From Acetatifactor sp. (GTDB lineage: Bacteria > Bacillota > Clostridia > Lachnospirales > Lachnospiraceae): a stretch of DNA of 24,757 nucleotides. Numbering within the stretch: the first letter of the stretch is position 1; the number at the start of each line of letters is the position of its first letter. Shown one piece after another: positions 7,299 to 15,294 of this stretch. Location: NCBI GenBank assembly GCA_016303085.1, contig JAEDMI010000011.1:1-24757 (forward strand), given 5' to 3'. A model generated the notes under the pieces. The model made no database searches. It was not told the origin of the DNA and was given only the letters and a program-made list of their open reading frames with translations. A program made the position numbers and the translations under genes.

Positions 7299-8210
7299 AT
7301 GAGAAGAAACAGAAAAAACAATACTAAAAAAGAAAGAGTTATCATGCTTGCATCATCGGCATTTGTGCTGACTGCACTGACCATGACAGGCATCTATATG
7401 CAAAACAAAAACAAGGAATCCAAGGATAACGGTTATACCCTGGATTTTACCGCTCTTGAGGAAAATGCGGAAAACAAATATCAGGAGATTGCACGGGGCA
7501 ATACAGGCGACAGCGATATCAGTGAAAGCGCGGAACAGCTGTTGAAAGGAGACGGTACGGGGACTTCCGTCATAGACAATACGGAGGATGATCTGGATTA
7601 TATGCCTATGGAAGTCGGTTCCGGAAATGTGGAGATTCCCGGTCTGACCGGTATTCTGAGTTTGGATAACGAAGACATCGGGGAACAGGAGATGGATGAA
7701 AAGCCGGAGAAACCCGAAGTAACAGAAGAACCCGGGAAGAACAGTGAGGGAAAAGAAACCGGCAGTCAGAATGTGACGGTGACCAAGGAACTGCATTTTG
7801 CGGAGAGTGACGGATTGCTCCGCCCCCTGGAGGGAGAGGTATTGATTCCCTTCAGCATGGACAGCAGCGTATATTTCTCCACGTTGGACCAATATAAGTA
7901 TAATCCGGCACTGATGCTGGTGGCAGAGGAAGGAATGACGGTATCGGCATGTGCCGAAGGTAAGGTGGTAGATATATTTGATGATGCGGAAATCGGCCAC
8001 GCCGTAACCATGGAACTGGGGGACGGCTATCATATTACCTACGGACAGCTGAAGGAAATCAAAGTTAGCCTTGACAGTTATGTAAATCCCGGTGAGACCG
8101 TGGGTGTTGTCGCTGCCCCTACCAAGTATTTCAGCGTGGAAGGTGCAAATCTATACCTGAAGCTTACCATGGACGGTATACCGGTAAATCCGGAAGCACT
8201 GTTCCGTTAG
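7299..8210 (+). CDS. SpoIIQ-like membrane-anchored degenerate LytM (M23) protein
   Basis: A 303-aa protein with a basic cytoplasmic tail, one membrane helix (about residues 14-34), a long acidic linker (about 40-165, with a Pro/Glu/Lys stretch) and a C-terminal LytM/M23 fold from about 175. The fold is recognisable from 'VSACAEGKVVDIFDDAEIGHAVTMELGDGYHITYGQL' split over beta strands and from 'VNPGETVGVV'. The zinc ligands of active M23 peptidases are mostly missing: no HxxxD before the first strand, and 'HITYGQ' replaces HxH. It is probably not an endopeptidase. SpoIIQ, the forespore half of the engulfment channel/zipper, has this architecture and length. I chose ATG 7299 because GGAAGG at 7284-7289 precedes it by 9 nt; an in-frame ATG at 7272 would add nine residues but has a weak site. 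Assignment to SpoIIQ rather than another LytM protein is an inference. Confidence 0.75.
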   Translation: MRRNRKNNTKKERVIMLASSAFVLTALTMTGIYMQNKNKESKDNGYTLDFTALEENAENKYQEIARGNTGDSDISESAEQLLKGDGTGTSVIDNTEDDLDYMPMEVGSGNVEIPGLTGILSLDNEDIGEQEMDEKPEKPEVTEEPGKNSEGKETGSQNVTVTKELHFAESDGLLRPLEGEVLIPFSMDSSVYFSTLDQYKYNPALMLVAEEGMTVSACAEGKVVDIFDDAEIGHAVTMELGDGYHITYGQLKEIKVSLDSYVNPGETVGVVAAPTKYFSVEGANLYLKLTMDGIPVNPEALFR

Positions 8211-8224
8211 GGGGCTACAGGCAT

Positions 8225-9394
8225 ATGTATATTGTAGGCGGAACAATCAAAACCATGGCGGGTGAGGACATCCCGGAGGGATATATTCACATCGTAAATG
8301 GGAAAATAGCGGAAATCGGCCGGCGGGATGAAGTGACAATTCATCCCGCTACTTGCGAAAAGGTATTGGAAATCAATCAGGGACTGATCATGCCCGGCAT
8401 CATAGAAGCACACTGCCACATGGGTATCACGGAGGAAAAGAAAGGAATGGAGGGGGACGACTGCAATGAGTCGGTGGAACCCGTCACACCATGGCTGCGT
8501 GCGGTGGATGCCATCAATACCATGGATGCGGCATTCGACGATGCGGTGAGGGCAGGAATTACCGGCGCCATGATAGGACCGGGGAGCTCCAACGTGGTGG
8601 GAGGACAGTTTGCTTTTTTAAAGACAAAAGGGCGCCGGGTGGATGACCTGGTGGTGAAGGCTCCTGCCGCCATGAAGATTGCCTTTGGCGAGAATCCCAA
8701 GGTGAATTACTCGGGACAGGGGAAAAGTCCTTCTACCAGAATGGCAATTGCCGCCATGCTCAGAAAGGAACTGCACAGAGCGAATGAATACGCTCACAGG
8801 CGCAGGGAGGCAAAGGAGAAGGGAGAATATTTTGAGGAGGATTTTACCCTGGAGTGCTGGCTGCCGGTACTGAACCGGGAGATTCCTCTGAAAGCACATG
8901 TCCACAGAGTAGACGATATCTTTACGGCTATCCGCATTGCAAAGGAATTCGGGCTGCGGATGACGCTGGACCATTGCTCGGAGGGACATCTGATTGCGGA
9001 GGAATTGGCAGCAGAGGGATTTCCTGCCATTGTGGGACCGGATCTTGCCAGCCGAAGCAAGATAGAAGTACAGAATATGGCGTTTAAAACTGCGGGGGTG
9101 CTGAATCAGGCAGGCATAAAAACTGCCATCACTACCGACCATCCCGTGTCCCTGATTGCATCCCTGCCTCTGTGTGCCGGACTTGCGGTAAAGGCGGGTC
9201 TGCCCATGGAAGAGGGGTTTCGGGCCATTACGAGATATGCGGCAGAAATATGTGGTGTGGCGGACAGAGTGGGAAGTCTGGAGGTTGGGAAAGACGCAGA
9301 TATAGCCATATTTACGGGAAATCCCATGGAAATTTTTACCGAGACGCTGTATACCATTATCGATGGGAATATTGTTTATGAATCGGGGAAATGA
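8225..9394 (+). CDS. amidohydrolase, imidazolonepropionase-like
   Basis: A 389-aa cytoplasmic metal-dependent hydrolase of the amidohydrolase superfamily (COG1228-like). The N-terminal composite beta domain reads 'MYIVGGTIKTMAG', and the TIM barrel carries the expected metal and catalytic residues: H63 and H65 ('EAHCHMG'), H225/H227 ('KAHVHR'), H250 ('LDHCSEGH') and D305 ('TTDHPVS'). 'GSLEVGKDADIAIF' closes the fold near the C terminus. Members act on cyclic amides or dipeptides; the real substrate is not predictable here, and no hut genes are present. It starts 14 nt after the SpoIIQ-like gene, with a modest GGGGG-type ribosome site, so cotranscription is likely even though no functional link is known. 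A promoter begins 3 nt after its stop. Confidence 0.85.
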   Translation: MYIVGGTIKTMAGEDIPEGYIHIVNGKIAEIGRRDEVTIHPATCEKVLEINQGLIMPGIIEAHCHMGITEEKKGMEGDDCNESVEPVTPWLRAVDAINTMDAAFDDAVRAGITGAMIGPGSSNVVGGQFAFLKTKGRRVDDLVVKAPAAMKIAFGENPKVNYSGQGKSPSTRMAIAAMLRKELHRANEYAHRRREAKEKGEYFEEDFTLECWLPVLNREIPLKAHVHRVDDIFTAIRIAKEFGLRMTLDHCSEGHLIAEELAAEGFPAIVGPDLASRSKIEVQNMAFKTAGVLNQAGIKTAITTDHPVSLIASLPLCAGLAVKAGLPMEEGFRAITRYAAEICGVADRVGSLEVGKDADIAIFTGNPMEIFTETLYTIIDGNIVYESGK

Positions 9395-9396
9395 GA

Positions 9397-9425
9397 TTGC
9401 GTTCCGCTTGCAATGCGTTTATAAT
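9397..9425 (+). promoter_or_regulatory. sigma-A promoter for the lipoprotein-ddl-murF operon
   Basis: TTGCGT at 9397-9402 and TATAAT at 9420-9425 are separated by 17 nt. The predicted start near 9432 is about 40 nt before the TTG start codon. The -35 box begins immediately after the amidohydrolase stop. Confidence 0.7.
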
Positions 9426-9473
9426 GGTAACTGTTCAGTGAATAAAGAATGTCTGTGAAAACAGGAGGATTCC

Positions 9474-10745
9474 TTGAAAAGTTACAGGAAAGTCAGCCTT
9501 ATTCTCATTCTGAGCCTTGCCGCCGGTTCTGTTTCCGGCTGCGGTGCGGGGGAAGAGGCGGAGAGTGTGAAAAATCCATATGCGGCAGCAGTATCCATGG
9601 AAGGAACACCTGTGGTGGACTATGTAGTTCCCCAGCTTCTGCCGAATGTTCTGGTAGATACCCGGGGTTACGCTGTGGGAGATAACAAGGCAGCGGCTGT
9701 AAAAGGCAGGAATCTGCCGGAGGAATTTCGGGTGGTGGATGCGGCGAACGGTGAGACGGTATATACCGGATTTATTGAAGACGTGACCTGGCATGCGGAG
9801 TCGGAGCAGTTTTCGGGAGTGGCAGATTTCACTGATTTTGACAAAGAAGGAACCTATTACCTGGAATGTGATATCGTGGGGCAGTCCCGCCGTTTTGCGA
9901 TTCAGGAGCAGCTGTATGAACGGCTGTTTTTGGAGAACTACGAACGACTGATGGAGAGCTGTCAGAAGAGGTCGCTGAGCCTTTCGGAGGCAACAGCTCT
10001 GCTGGAGGCATATGAGTGGTATACCGCAGTTTTCCCGGATGAGGACAGAGATCAGGTTCCCGATGTCTTGAAGGAACTGAGGGGCTGGGTAGCGTACACG
10101 GAGGAGAACGGTGTGGATTCCGGGGAGGAAGCTCTCTACGCCGCACTGTTGGCAAAATTCAGTTATCTCTATCAAAAATATGACTTGGAATATGCTACCG
10201 ACTGTTTGAAGCGTGCTTCCACCGTGTATGGACAGGTGCAGAATTCCATCAGCAAGGATGCGGATTCTTTTTTTGCGCTGACAGAGTTGTATCGGGCTAC
10301 CGGCCTTTACACCTATCGAAAGCAGATAGAGGATTACAAGAGCTTTTTTGAAAACAACAGCAGCTATCTGGAGGAAAAGTCATATCTGTACGCCGCCATG
10401 ACCTACATGGCTACCAGGCAGAAGGTGGATGTGGTGCTTTGCACAGCCTTTATGGAAAACCTGATGGAGAGAGCGGAGGAGATTTCCAAGCGGTACATGG
10501 ATATGATTGACCCGGTGACGGCGAAGAATAACGGCTCGGAGGATTTGTTGAAGTGCGCGGTGGAACTGTCATGTGCCAACTATATCATGAATAATTATCA
10601 ATATACGCGGATAACGGAAGAATTTCTCCATTACCTGATGGGGCAGAATCTGGAGTCGGTCAGCTTTTATGAGTCCGATGAAAGCAGAGTAGGCTACATG
10701 TTTTTGCTGGCGCAGCTGACGGCGAACCATGAGGAAAAAGAGTAG
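9474..10745 (+). CDS. lipoprotein with GH9-like fold lacking catalytic segments
   Basis: A 423-aa secreted lipoprotein with a signal peptide ending in a lipobox ('AAGSVSGC', Cys about residue 23). Residues about 55-145 match the immunoglobulin-like domain that precedes family 9 glycoside hydrolases ('VLVDTRGYAVGDNKAAAV', 'GVADFTDFDKEGTYYLE'). The rest follows GH9 helices: 'LLEAYEWYTAVFPDED', 'VPDVLKELRGW', 'FFALTELYRATG' and 'FLHYLMGQN'. The hallmark GGWxDAGDYxKY loop, which should sit just before 'ATALLEAYEW', is absent. So are the C-terminal HHR and Asp/Glu motifs. The protein is therefore most likely a pseudoenzyme, perhaps a wall- or glycan-binding scaffold. The start is TTG 9474 with AGGAGG at 9463-9468; no in-frame ATG is available. 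The gene heads an operon with ddl 15 nt downstream. The GH9 relation rests on motif reading by eye. Confidence 0.75.
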   Translation: MKSYRKVSLILILSLAAGSVSGCGAGEEAESVKNPYAAAVSMEGTPVVDYVVPQLLPNVLVDTRGYAVGDNKAAAVKGRNLPEEFRVVDAANGETVYTGFIEDVTWHAESEQFSGVADFTDFDKEGTYYLECDIVGQSRRFAIQEQLYERLFLENYERLMESCQKRSLSLSEATALLEAYEWYTAVFPDEDRDQVPDVLKELRGWVAYTEENGVDSGEEALYAALLAKFSYLYQKYDLEYATDCLKRASTVYGQVQNSISKDADSFFALTELYRATGLYTYRKQIEDYKSFFENNSSYLEEKSYLYAAMTYMATRQKVDVVLCTAFMENLMERAEEISKRYMDMIDPVTAKNNGSEDLLKCAVELSCANYIMNNYQYTRITEEFLHYLMGQNLESVSFYESDESRVGYMFLLAQLTANHEEKE

Positions 10746-10760
10746 GAAGGAAATGAGAAT

Positions 10761-11786
10761 ATGAAAATTGTTGTTTTGGCAGGAGGAACCAGCACGGAGA
10801 GAGATGTCTCCCTGAGCTCGGGAAGTATGATTTACAGGGCGCTGAAGAAGAGAGGACATCAGGCAATTCTGTTGGATGTTTATCTGGGATATGAAGGAAA
10901 TCCTCAGGGAATTTTTGAAAAGGAGCTGGACTGGGCGGCGCAGATTGGCAGTATCAGCGAACAAAATCCTGATTTGGAGAACATTAAAGCATTGCGGAAG
11001 GACGGGGGAAAGAGCTTCTTCGGACCAAATGTGCTGGCAATCTGTCAGAGCGCGGACTGCGTATTCATGGCACTCCACGGTGCAAACGGTGAGGACGGAA
11101 AGATTCAGGCCTGCTTTGAACTGTTGGGTATCCCTTACACGGGCACGGATTTTGTCAGTTCCGCCATGGCAATGGACAAGGGAATCACGAAGGATATTTT
11201 CAAGGCATACAACATTCCAACCCCTGCGGGCATCCGCCTGAAAAAGGGAGAGACGGAGCGTGAAAGGGTTCCCTTCCCCTGTATCGTAAAGGCCTGTTGC
11301 GGCGGTTCCAGCGTCGGTGTGTGTATCGCAAGGAATGAGAAGGAGTATGAGGCAGCCAAGGAAGAGGCATTCCGCTATGACAGCGAAGCCGTTATTGAGC
11401 AGTACATAGAGGGGAGAGAGTTCTCCGTAGGTGTCATGGACGGAAAAGCACTGCCTGTTATCGAGATAGCACCCAAGGTGGGCTTTTATGACTACAAAAA
11501 CAAATATCAGGCGGGAAGCACGGTGGAGACCTGCCCTGCGGAACTTTCCGAGGAAAAGACGAAAGAACTGCAGGAGATTTCCGAGAGGGTGTTCCGTGCC
11601 CTGAGACTGAAAAATTACGCAAGGATGGATTTCAGGATGAGCCGTGAGGGAGAGGTGTTCTGTCTTGAGGCAAACACGCTGCCGGGCATGACACCAACCT
11701 CACTGTTGCCCCAGGAGGCAGCAGTGTTGGGGATTGATTTTGAGGAACTTTGCGAAAGGATTCTTGCCTGTGCGTTTCGCGGATAA
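10761..11786 (+). CDS. ddl: D-alanine--D-alanine ligase
   Basis: A 341-aa ATP-grasp ligase that joins two D-alanines for the peptidoglycan stem peptide. Visible motifs are 'VVLAGGTSTERDVSLSSG' at the N terminus, 'HGANGEDGKIQ' from H106, the ATP-grasp loop 'KACCGGSSVGV' near 175, and the metal-binding 'CLEANTLPGMTPTSL' near 305. The omega loop reads 'GFYDYKNKYQAG' with K248-Y249. Lys-Tyr at this place is typical of D-Ala-D-Ala enzymes, unlike the His of VanA-type D-Ala-D-Lac ligases. ATG 10761 has AGGAAGGA a few bases upstream. It is the middle gene of the lipoprotein-ddl-murF operon, 29 nt before murF, which consumes its product. Confidence 0.95.
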   Translation: MKIVVLAGGTSTERDVSLSSGSMIYRALKKRGHQAILLDVYLGYEGNPQGIFEKELDWAAQIGSISEQNPDLENIKALRKDGGKSFFGPNVLAICQSADCVFMALHGANGEDGKIQACFELLGIPYTGTDFVSSAMAMDKGITKDIFKAYNIPTPAGIRLKKGETERERVPFPCIVKACCGGSSVGVCIARNEKEYEAAKEEAFRYDSEAVIEQYIEGREFSVGVMDGKALPVIEIAPKVGFYDYKNKYQAGSTVETCPAELSEEKTKELQEISERVFRALRLKNYARMDFRMSREGEVFCLEANTLPGMTPTSLLPQEAAVLGIDFEELCERILACAFRG

Positions 11787-11815
11787 GCGGCAGGATAGGG
11801 GAAAGGTGTTATAGG

Positions 11816-13321
11816 ATGGAATTTACCCTGAAAGAGATTGCTGATGCGTGTGGCGGAAAGCTGTTTTTAGAGAATGGGAAGAAACATGACACATGTGTCG
11901 CATCTGTGGTTATCGATTCCCGCAAGGTGGAACCGGGAGGAGTTTTTCTCGCCACCGTGGGAGAGAAAGTGGACGGACACAGGTTTATCAGTCAGGTGTA
12001 TGGGACGGGAGCCGTACTTGCGGTAACGCAGAAGACACCGGAGCAGGTGCAGAGAGAGACAGGTGTGGACTGTACCGGCTGGGGAAGCTATGTGCTGGTG
12101 GAAGACACCTTACAGGCATTGAAGGACATTGCGGAAGCCTATCGCCGGAAGGTGGGGATTCCCATTGTAGGCATCACGGGAAGCGTAGGCAAGACCAGCA
12201 CCAAGGAATTTATTGCCGGTGTGTTGGCAGAAAAATTTAATGTGCTGAAGACAGAGGGCAACTTTAACAATGAAATCGGTGTTCCCCTGACGTTGCTACG
12301 CATTCGACCGGAGCATGAAGTCGCAGTGGTGGAGATGGGTATCAGCGACTTCGGAGAGATGCACCGCCTGAGTAAAATGGTACGGCCCAATGTCTGCGTC
12401 ATGACCAATATCGGGCAATGTCATCTGGAGAACTTAAAGACCAGAGACGGCATTTTGAAGGCAAAGTCCGAAATCTTTGACTTCATGGCGGAGGACGGAG
12501 AAATCTGTTTAAACGGAGAAGATGACAAGCTGGGCAGCATTACCGAGGTGAAGGGACGCAAACCCCATTTCTTTGGCCTTGGGGGGAATCCGGCGGAGGA
12601 AGTGCGGGCAGGACAGATTCGGAGCCACGGACTTTGGGGAAGTGATGCAGTACTGGAGTTGGGCAGCATCTGTACACCGGGAGAAACGAAAACCGCAGAC
12701 CGGATGGGTGATGATTCGGCAAAAGCGGAGGGTATTATGGCCGGGCAGATGAAAATTCATGTTCCGCTCCCCGGAGCGCACATGGTGTTAAATGCTGCTG
12801 CTGCGGCCTGTGTGGCGAGGCTCTTTGGCCTGTCGGCGGAGGAGATTGCCGCCGGTATCGAAAAGATTCAGCCTGTCAGCGGGAGGAACAACCTGATTCG
12901 TCTGGAAAAGTATACTTTGATTGACGACTGTTATAATGCAAATCCTGCTTCCATGAGAGCGGCTATCGACTTGCTTGCCATGGCGGATACCGGGAAGGTA
13001 GCTATACTTGGAGATATGTTTGAATTGGGCGAAAATTCCGATGCACTTCATGCCGGAGTGGGCGAATATGCCGCCGCTGCAGGCATTGACACAATACTGT
13101 GTGTGGGAGAAAATGCGATTCATATGTTTGATGCCGCTGTGGATAGAGCCGAGGAAACAAAGCATATTGCTCATTTCCCTACCAGAGATGCCCTGCTTCA
13201 GGCGCTGGAGAAGGAGAGAGAGGAGTATATTCCGGAGGGATGTACAGTGCTGATTAAGGCTTCCCACGGGATGGAATTTGGCAAAATTTTGGAGTTTTTA
13301 AAAGCCTGTGGCACAAAATAA
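11816..13321 (+). CDS. murF: UDP-N-acetylmuramoyl-tripeptide--D-alanyl-D-alanine ligase
   Basis: A 501-aa cytoplasmic Mur ligase that adds D-Ala-D-Ala to UDP-MurNAc-tripeptide with ATP. The N-terminal domain has 'VVIDSRKVEPGGVFLA'. The ATP loop 'GITGSVGKTSTKEF' starts at G119 (K126), followed by 'NFNNEIGVPLTLL' and 'VVEMGISDFGEM'. In the C-terminal domain, 'LIDDCYNANPASM' covers about 369-381 and 'ILGDMFELGE' is near 401. Family members are usually about 450 aa; the extra length is a linker-like insertion between about residues 255 and 310. I chose ATG 11816 (GAAAGG 9 nt upstream); an in-frame ATG at 11750 lies inside ddl and would add 22 unrelated residues. An intrinsic terminator follows. 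Confidence 0.95.
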   Translation: MEFTLKEIADACGGKLFLENGKKHDTCVASVVIDSRKVEPGGVFLATVGEKVDGHRFISQVYGTGAVLAVTQKTPEQVQRETGVDCTGWGSYVLVEDTLQALKDIAEAYRRKVGIPIVGITGSVGKTSTKEFIAGVLAEKFNVLKTEGNFNNEIGVPLTLLRIRPEHEVAVVEMGISDFGEMHRLSKMVRPNVCVMTNIGQCHLENLKTRDGILKAKSEIFDFMAEDGEICLNGEDDKLGSITEVKGRKPHFFGLGGNPAEEVRAGQIRSHGLWGSDAVLELGSICTPGETKTADRMGDDSAKAEGIMAGQMKIHVPLPGAHMVLNAAAAACVARLFGLSAEEIAAGIEKIQPVSGRNNLIRLEKYTLIDDCYNANPASMRAAIDLLAMADTGKVAILGDMFELGENSDALHAGVGEYAAAAGIDTILCVGENAIHMFDAAVDRAEETKHIAHFPTRDALLQALEKEREEYIPEGCTVLIKASHGMEFGKILEFLKACGTK

Positions 13322-13332
13322 ATAATCTTATG

Positions 13333-13387
13333 AAAATCTTAATCCTTTTTTGAATCGTGTATGGCAGAATAGGATTGAGATTTTTTT
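13333..13387 (+). terminator. terminator between murF and the two-component genes
   Basis: A stem of 13-14 bp with one G-U pair (13333-13346 with 13371-13384) encloses a 24-nt loop and runs straight into seven T (13381-13387). The long loop is unusual, and the structure ends only 30 nt before the response-regulator start. It could act as an attenuator if the two-component transcript begins upstream of or within it. Confidence 0.65.
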
Positions 13388-13416
13388 GCAACAAAGGGGA
13401 AAATGAGGGAGGCGGA

Positions 13417-14112
13417 ATGGAAGAAAACATATTGATCGTAGACGACGAGAAGGAGATAGCGGACCTGGTAGCGCTATACCTGGAGAATGAGGGCTTCCAC
13501 GTGGTGAAATGCTATGACGGCGGGGAGGCACTGCAGTGCATCCGGGCAGAAAAATTTGATTTGGCGATTCTGGATATTATGTTGCCGGAGGTGAGCGGAC
13601 TGGAAATCTGCCGCAGAATCCGGGGACAGTACACCTACCCGGTTATCATGCTGACGGCAAAAGGGGAGGAGACGGACAAAATAACGGGACTTACCCTTGG
13701 AGCCGATGATTATATGACGAAGCCATTTCTGCCTCTGGAGCTGGTAGCCAGAGTGAAAGCTCAACTGCGCCGCTATAAGCGATACAATACAGCGGAGGAA
13801 AAGGACGAGGAGGTAATGACCGTCTCGGGGCTTATGCTGAATGTCAGGACACACCGGTGTATGCTCAATGAAAAGGAATTGAACTTAACGCCCACGGAAT
13901 TTTCCATTCTTCGTATTCTCTGCCAGAGGAAGGGGCAGGTTGTCAGTGCGGAGGAGTTGTTCCATCAGATTTGGGCAGATGAATATTATACAAAGAACAA
14001 CAACACCATCACGGTACATATACGGCATTTGAGAGAGAAGATGGGGGATTCCTTTGAAAATCCCAAATACATAAAGACAGTCTGGGGGTGCGGTTACAAA
14101 ATTGAAGGATAA
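13417..14112 (+). CDS. OmpR/PhoB-family response regulator, VanR-like
   Basis: A 231-aa two-component DNA-binding regulator. The receiver domain covers residues 4-115 with the acidic pair D9/D10 ('LIVDDEKE'), phospho-acceptor D53 ('LAILDIMLPE'), 'VIMLTAKGE' and the 'DDYMTKPF' lysine motif. The winged-helix DNA-binding domain follows from about 135 ('LNLTPTEFSILRIL', 'NNNTITVHIRHLREKM', 'IKTVWGCGYKI'). ATG 13417 is supported by GGGAGG at 13407-13412; the frame is open further upstream but has no ribosome site there. The kinase gene overlaps its last 11 nt, so the pair is translationally coupled. Sequence style is that of the VanR/YycF branch. Its position after ddl-murF suggests a cell-envelope stimulus, which is inference. 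Confidence 0.92.
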   Translation: MEENILIVDDEKEIADLVALYLENEGFHVVKCYDGGEALQCIRAEKFDLAILDIMLPEVSGLEICRRIRGQYTYPVIMLTAKGEETDKITGLTLGADDYMTKPFLPLELVARVKAQLRRYKRYNTAEEKDEEVMTVSGLMLNVRTHRCMLNEKELNLTPTEFSILRILCQRKGQVVSAEELFHQIWADEYYTKNNNTITVHIRHLREKMGDSFENPKYIKTVWGCGYKIEG

Positions 14113-15247
14113 AATCAAGAGAACGATTATAACCATATTGATATTAGTGGGAGGCATTCTCCTGTGTATGGGAGTTTATCGTCTGTTTGATGAACTGCTG
14201 AACGGCGTACTGCTGGATTGGCTGCAGGATGAATTTGTGTATTACGACTGGATAGAGTTGGATCAGGAGGGAAACGGGTATTATACCGCAGAAATTCGGT
14301 GGTGGCGGGTAAAGCAATACCTGTTTTGGGGATTTCTGTTTCTGGTACTTTTCTCGGTGCTGATTATCCGTTTGGTTACGCTGCTGTATACCGCAAAGCG
14401 GGAAAAGAAGGTAATTGCCAAAGCGGGAAGGCTGATTGGGGACTATATGAAGCATGACCGGGAAGCAGCGGAGGTTTTCCCTGCGGAATATGCGGAAATT
14501 TCCGTGCAGATGGCGGAAATCAAGGCGAGTATACAGCGGCATGAACAGACTATGAAGGAGGAAGTTGCGCGCAAGAACGACTTAATCACCTATCTGGCCC
14601 ATGACTTGAAAACGCCTCTGACCTCTGTTGTGGGATACCTAAGTCTGCTGGAGGAGGCACCGGATATGCCGGCAGAGCAGAGGGCAAAGTATGTACATAT
14701 CACACTGGACAAGGCGCTGCGTCTGGAAAAGCTGATTAACGAATTTTTTGAGATTACAAGATATAATCTGCAACGGATTGTTTTGGAGAAGGAGACTGTG
14801 GACTTGGCATTTATGCTGGTTCAGATGGCGGACGAGTTCTACCCGATTTTAAGTGAACACAAAAACACGATTCAGGTAGAGATGCCGGAAGAAAAACTGA
14901 CGGTTTACGCTGACGGGGAGAAGCTGGCCAGAGTGTTTAACAATATATTGAAAAACGCGGTGGCATACAGCTATCCCGACACGGAGATACTGGTGAAATG
15001 TGAACTTACGGAAAGTAAAGCCCGTATTCTTTTCCGAAACAGGGGCAAGACAATACCAAGGCAGAAGCTGGACAATATCTTCGAGAAATTTTATCGGCTG
15101 GATGATGCCCGCAGCACCAACAGCGGAGGGGCGGGACTGGGCCTTGCCATCGCCAAAGAAATCGTTACCCTGCATGACGGCACCATTGCGGCGGACAGTG
15201 AAAACGAGGTGACAAGCTTCATCGTAGAACTGCCTTTGGCAGGATAG
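14102..15247 (+). CDS. sensor histidine kinase, VanS-like
   Basis: A 381-aa membrane sensor kinase. Two membrane helices (about residues 8-27 and 73-95) flank a short extracytoplasmic segment of about 45 residues, too small for most folded sensor domains. Then come a HAMP-like or coiled linker and the dimerisation domain with the phosphorylated histidine H167 in 'YLAHDLKTPLTSVVGYL', the N box 'NNILKNAVAYS' (about N281-N285), and the G boxes 'IFEKFYRLDDARS' and 'GGAGLGLAIAKEIV'. 'AHDLKTPLTSVVGYL' is typical of VanS-type kinases. The start is TTG 14102, overlapping the response regulator by 11 nt; later starts would cut into the first helix. It is convergent with plsC 47 nt downstream. Confidence 0.9.
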   Translation: MKDKIKRTIITILILVGGILLCMGVYRLFDELLNGVLLDWLQDEFVYYDWIELDQEGNGYYTAEIRWWRVKQYLFWGFLFLVLFSVLIIRLVTLLYTAKREKKVIAKAGRLIGDYMKHDREAAEVFPAEYAEISVQMAEIKASIQRHEQTMKEEVARKNDLITYLAHDLKTPLTSVVGYLSLLEEAPDMPAEQRAKYVHITLDKALRLEKLINEFFEITRYNLQRIVLEKETVDLAFMLVQMADEFYPILSEHKNTIQVEMPEEKLTVYADGEKLARVFNNILKNAVAYSYPDTEILVKCELTESKARILFRNRGKTIPRQKLDNIFEKFYRLDDARSTNSGGAGLGLAIAKEIVTLHDGTIAADSENEVTSFIVELPLAG

Positions 15248-15294
15248 TGTTTGACCCGTGTTATACAAAAGAGCGCAATGAAAAGATTGAGCTG

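Noticed and set aside
10761..15247. Vancomycin-resistance cluster
   Set aside because: Only ordinary ddl and murF plus a VanRS-like pair are present; no vanH, vanX, vanT or D-Lac/D-Ser ligase, and the ligase loop is of D-Ala-D-Ala type.
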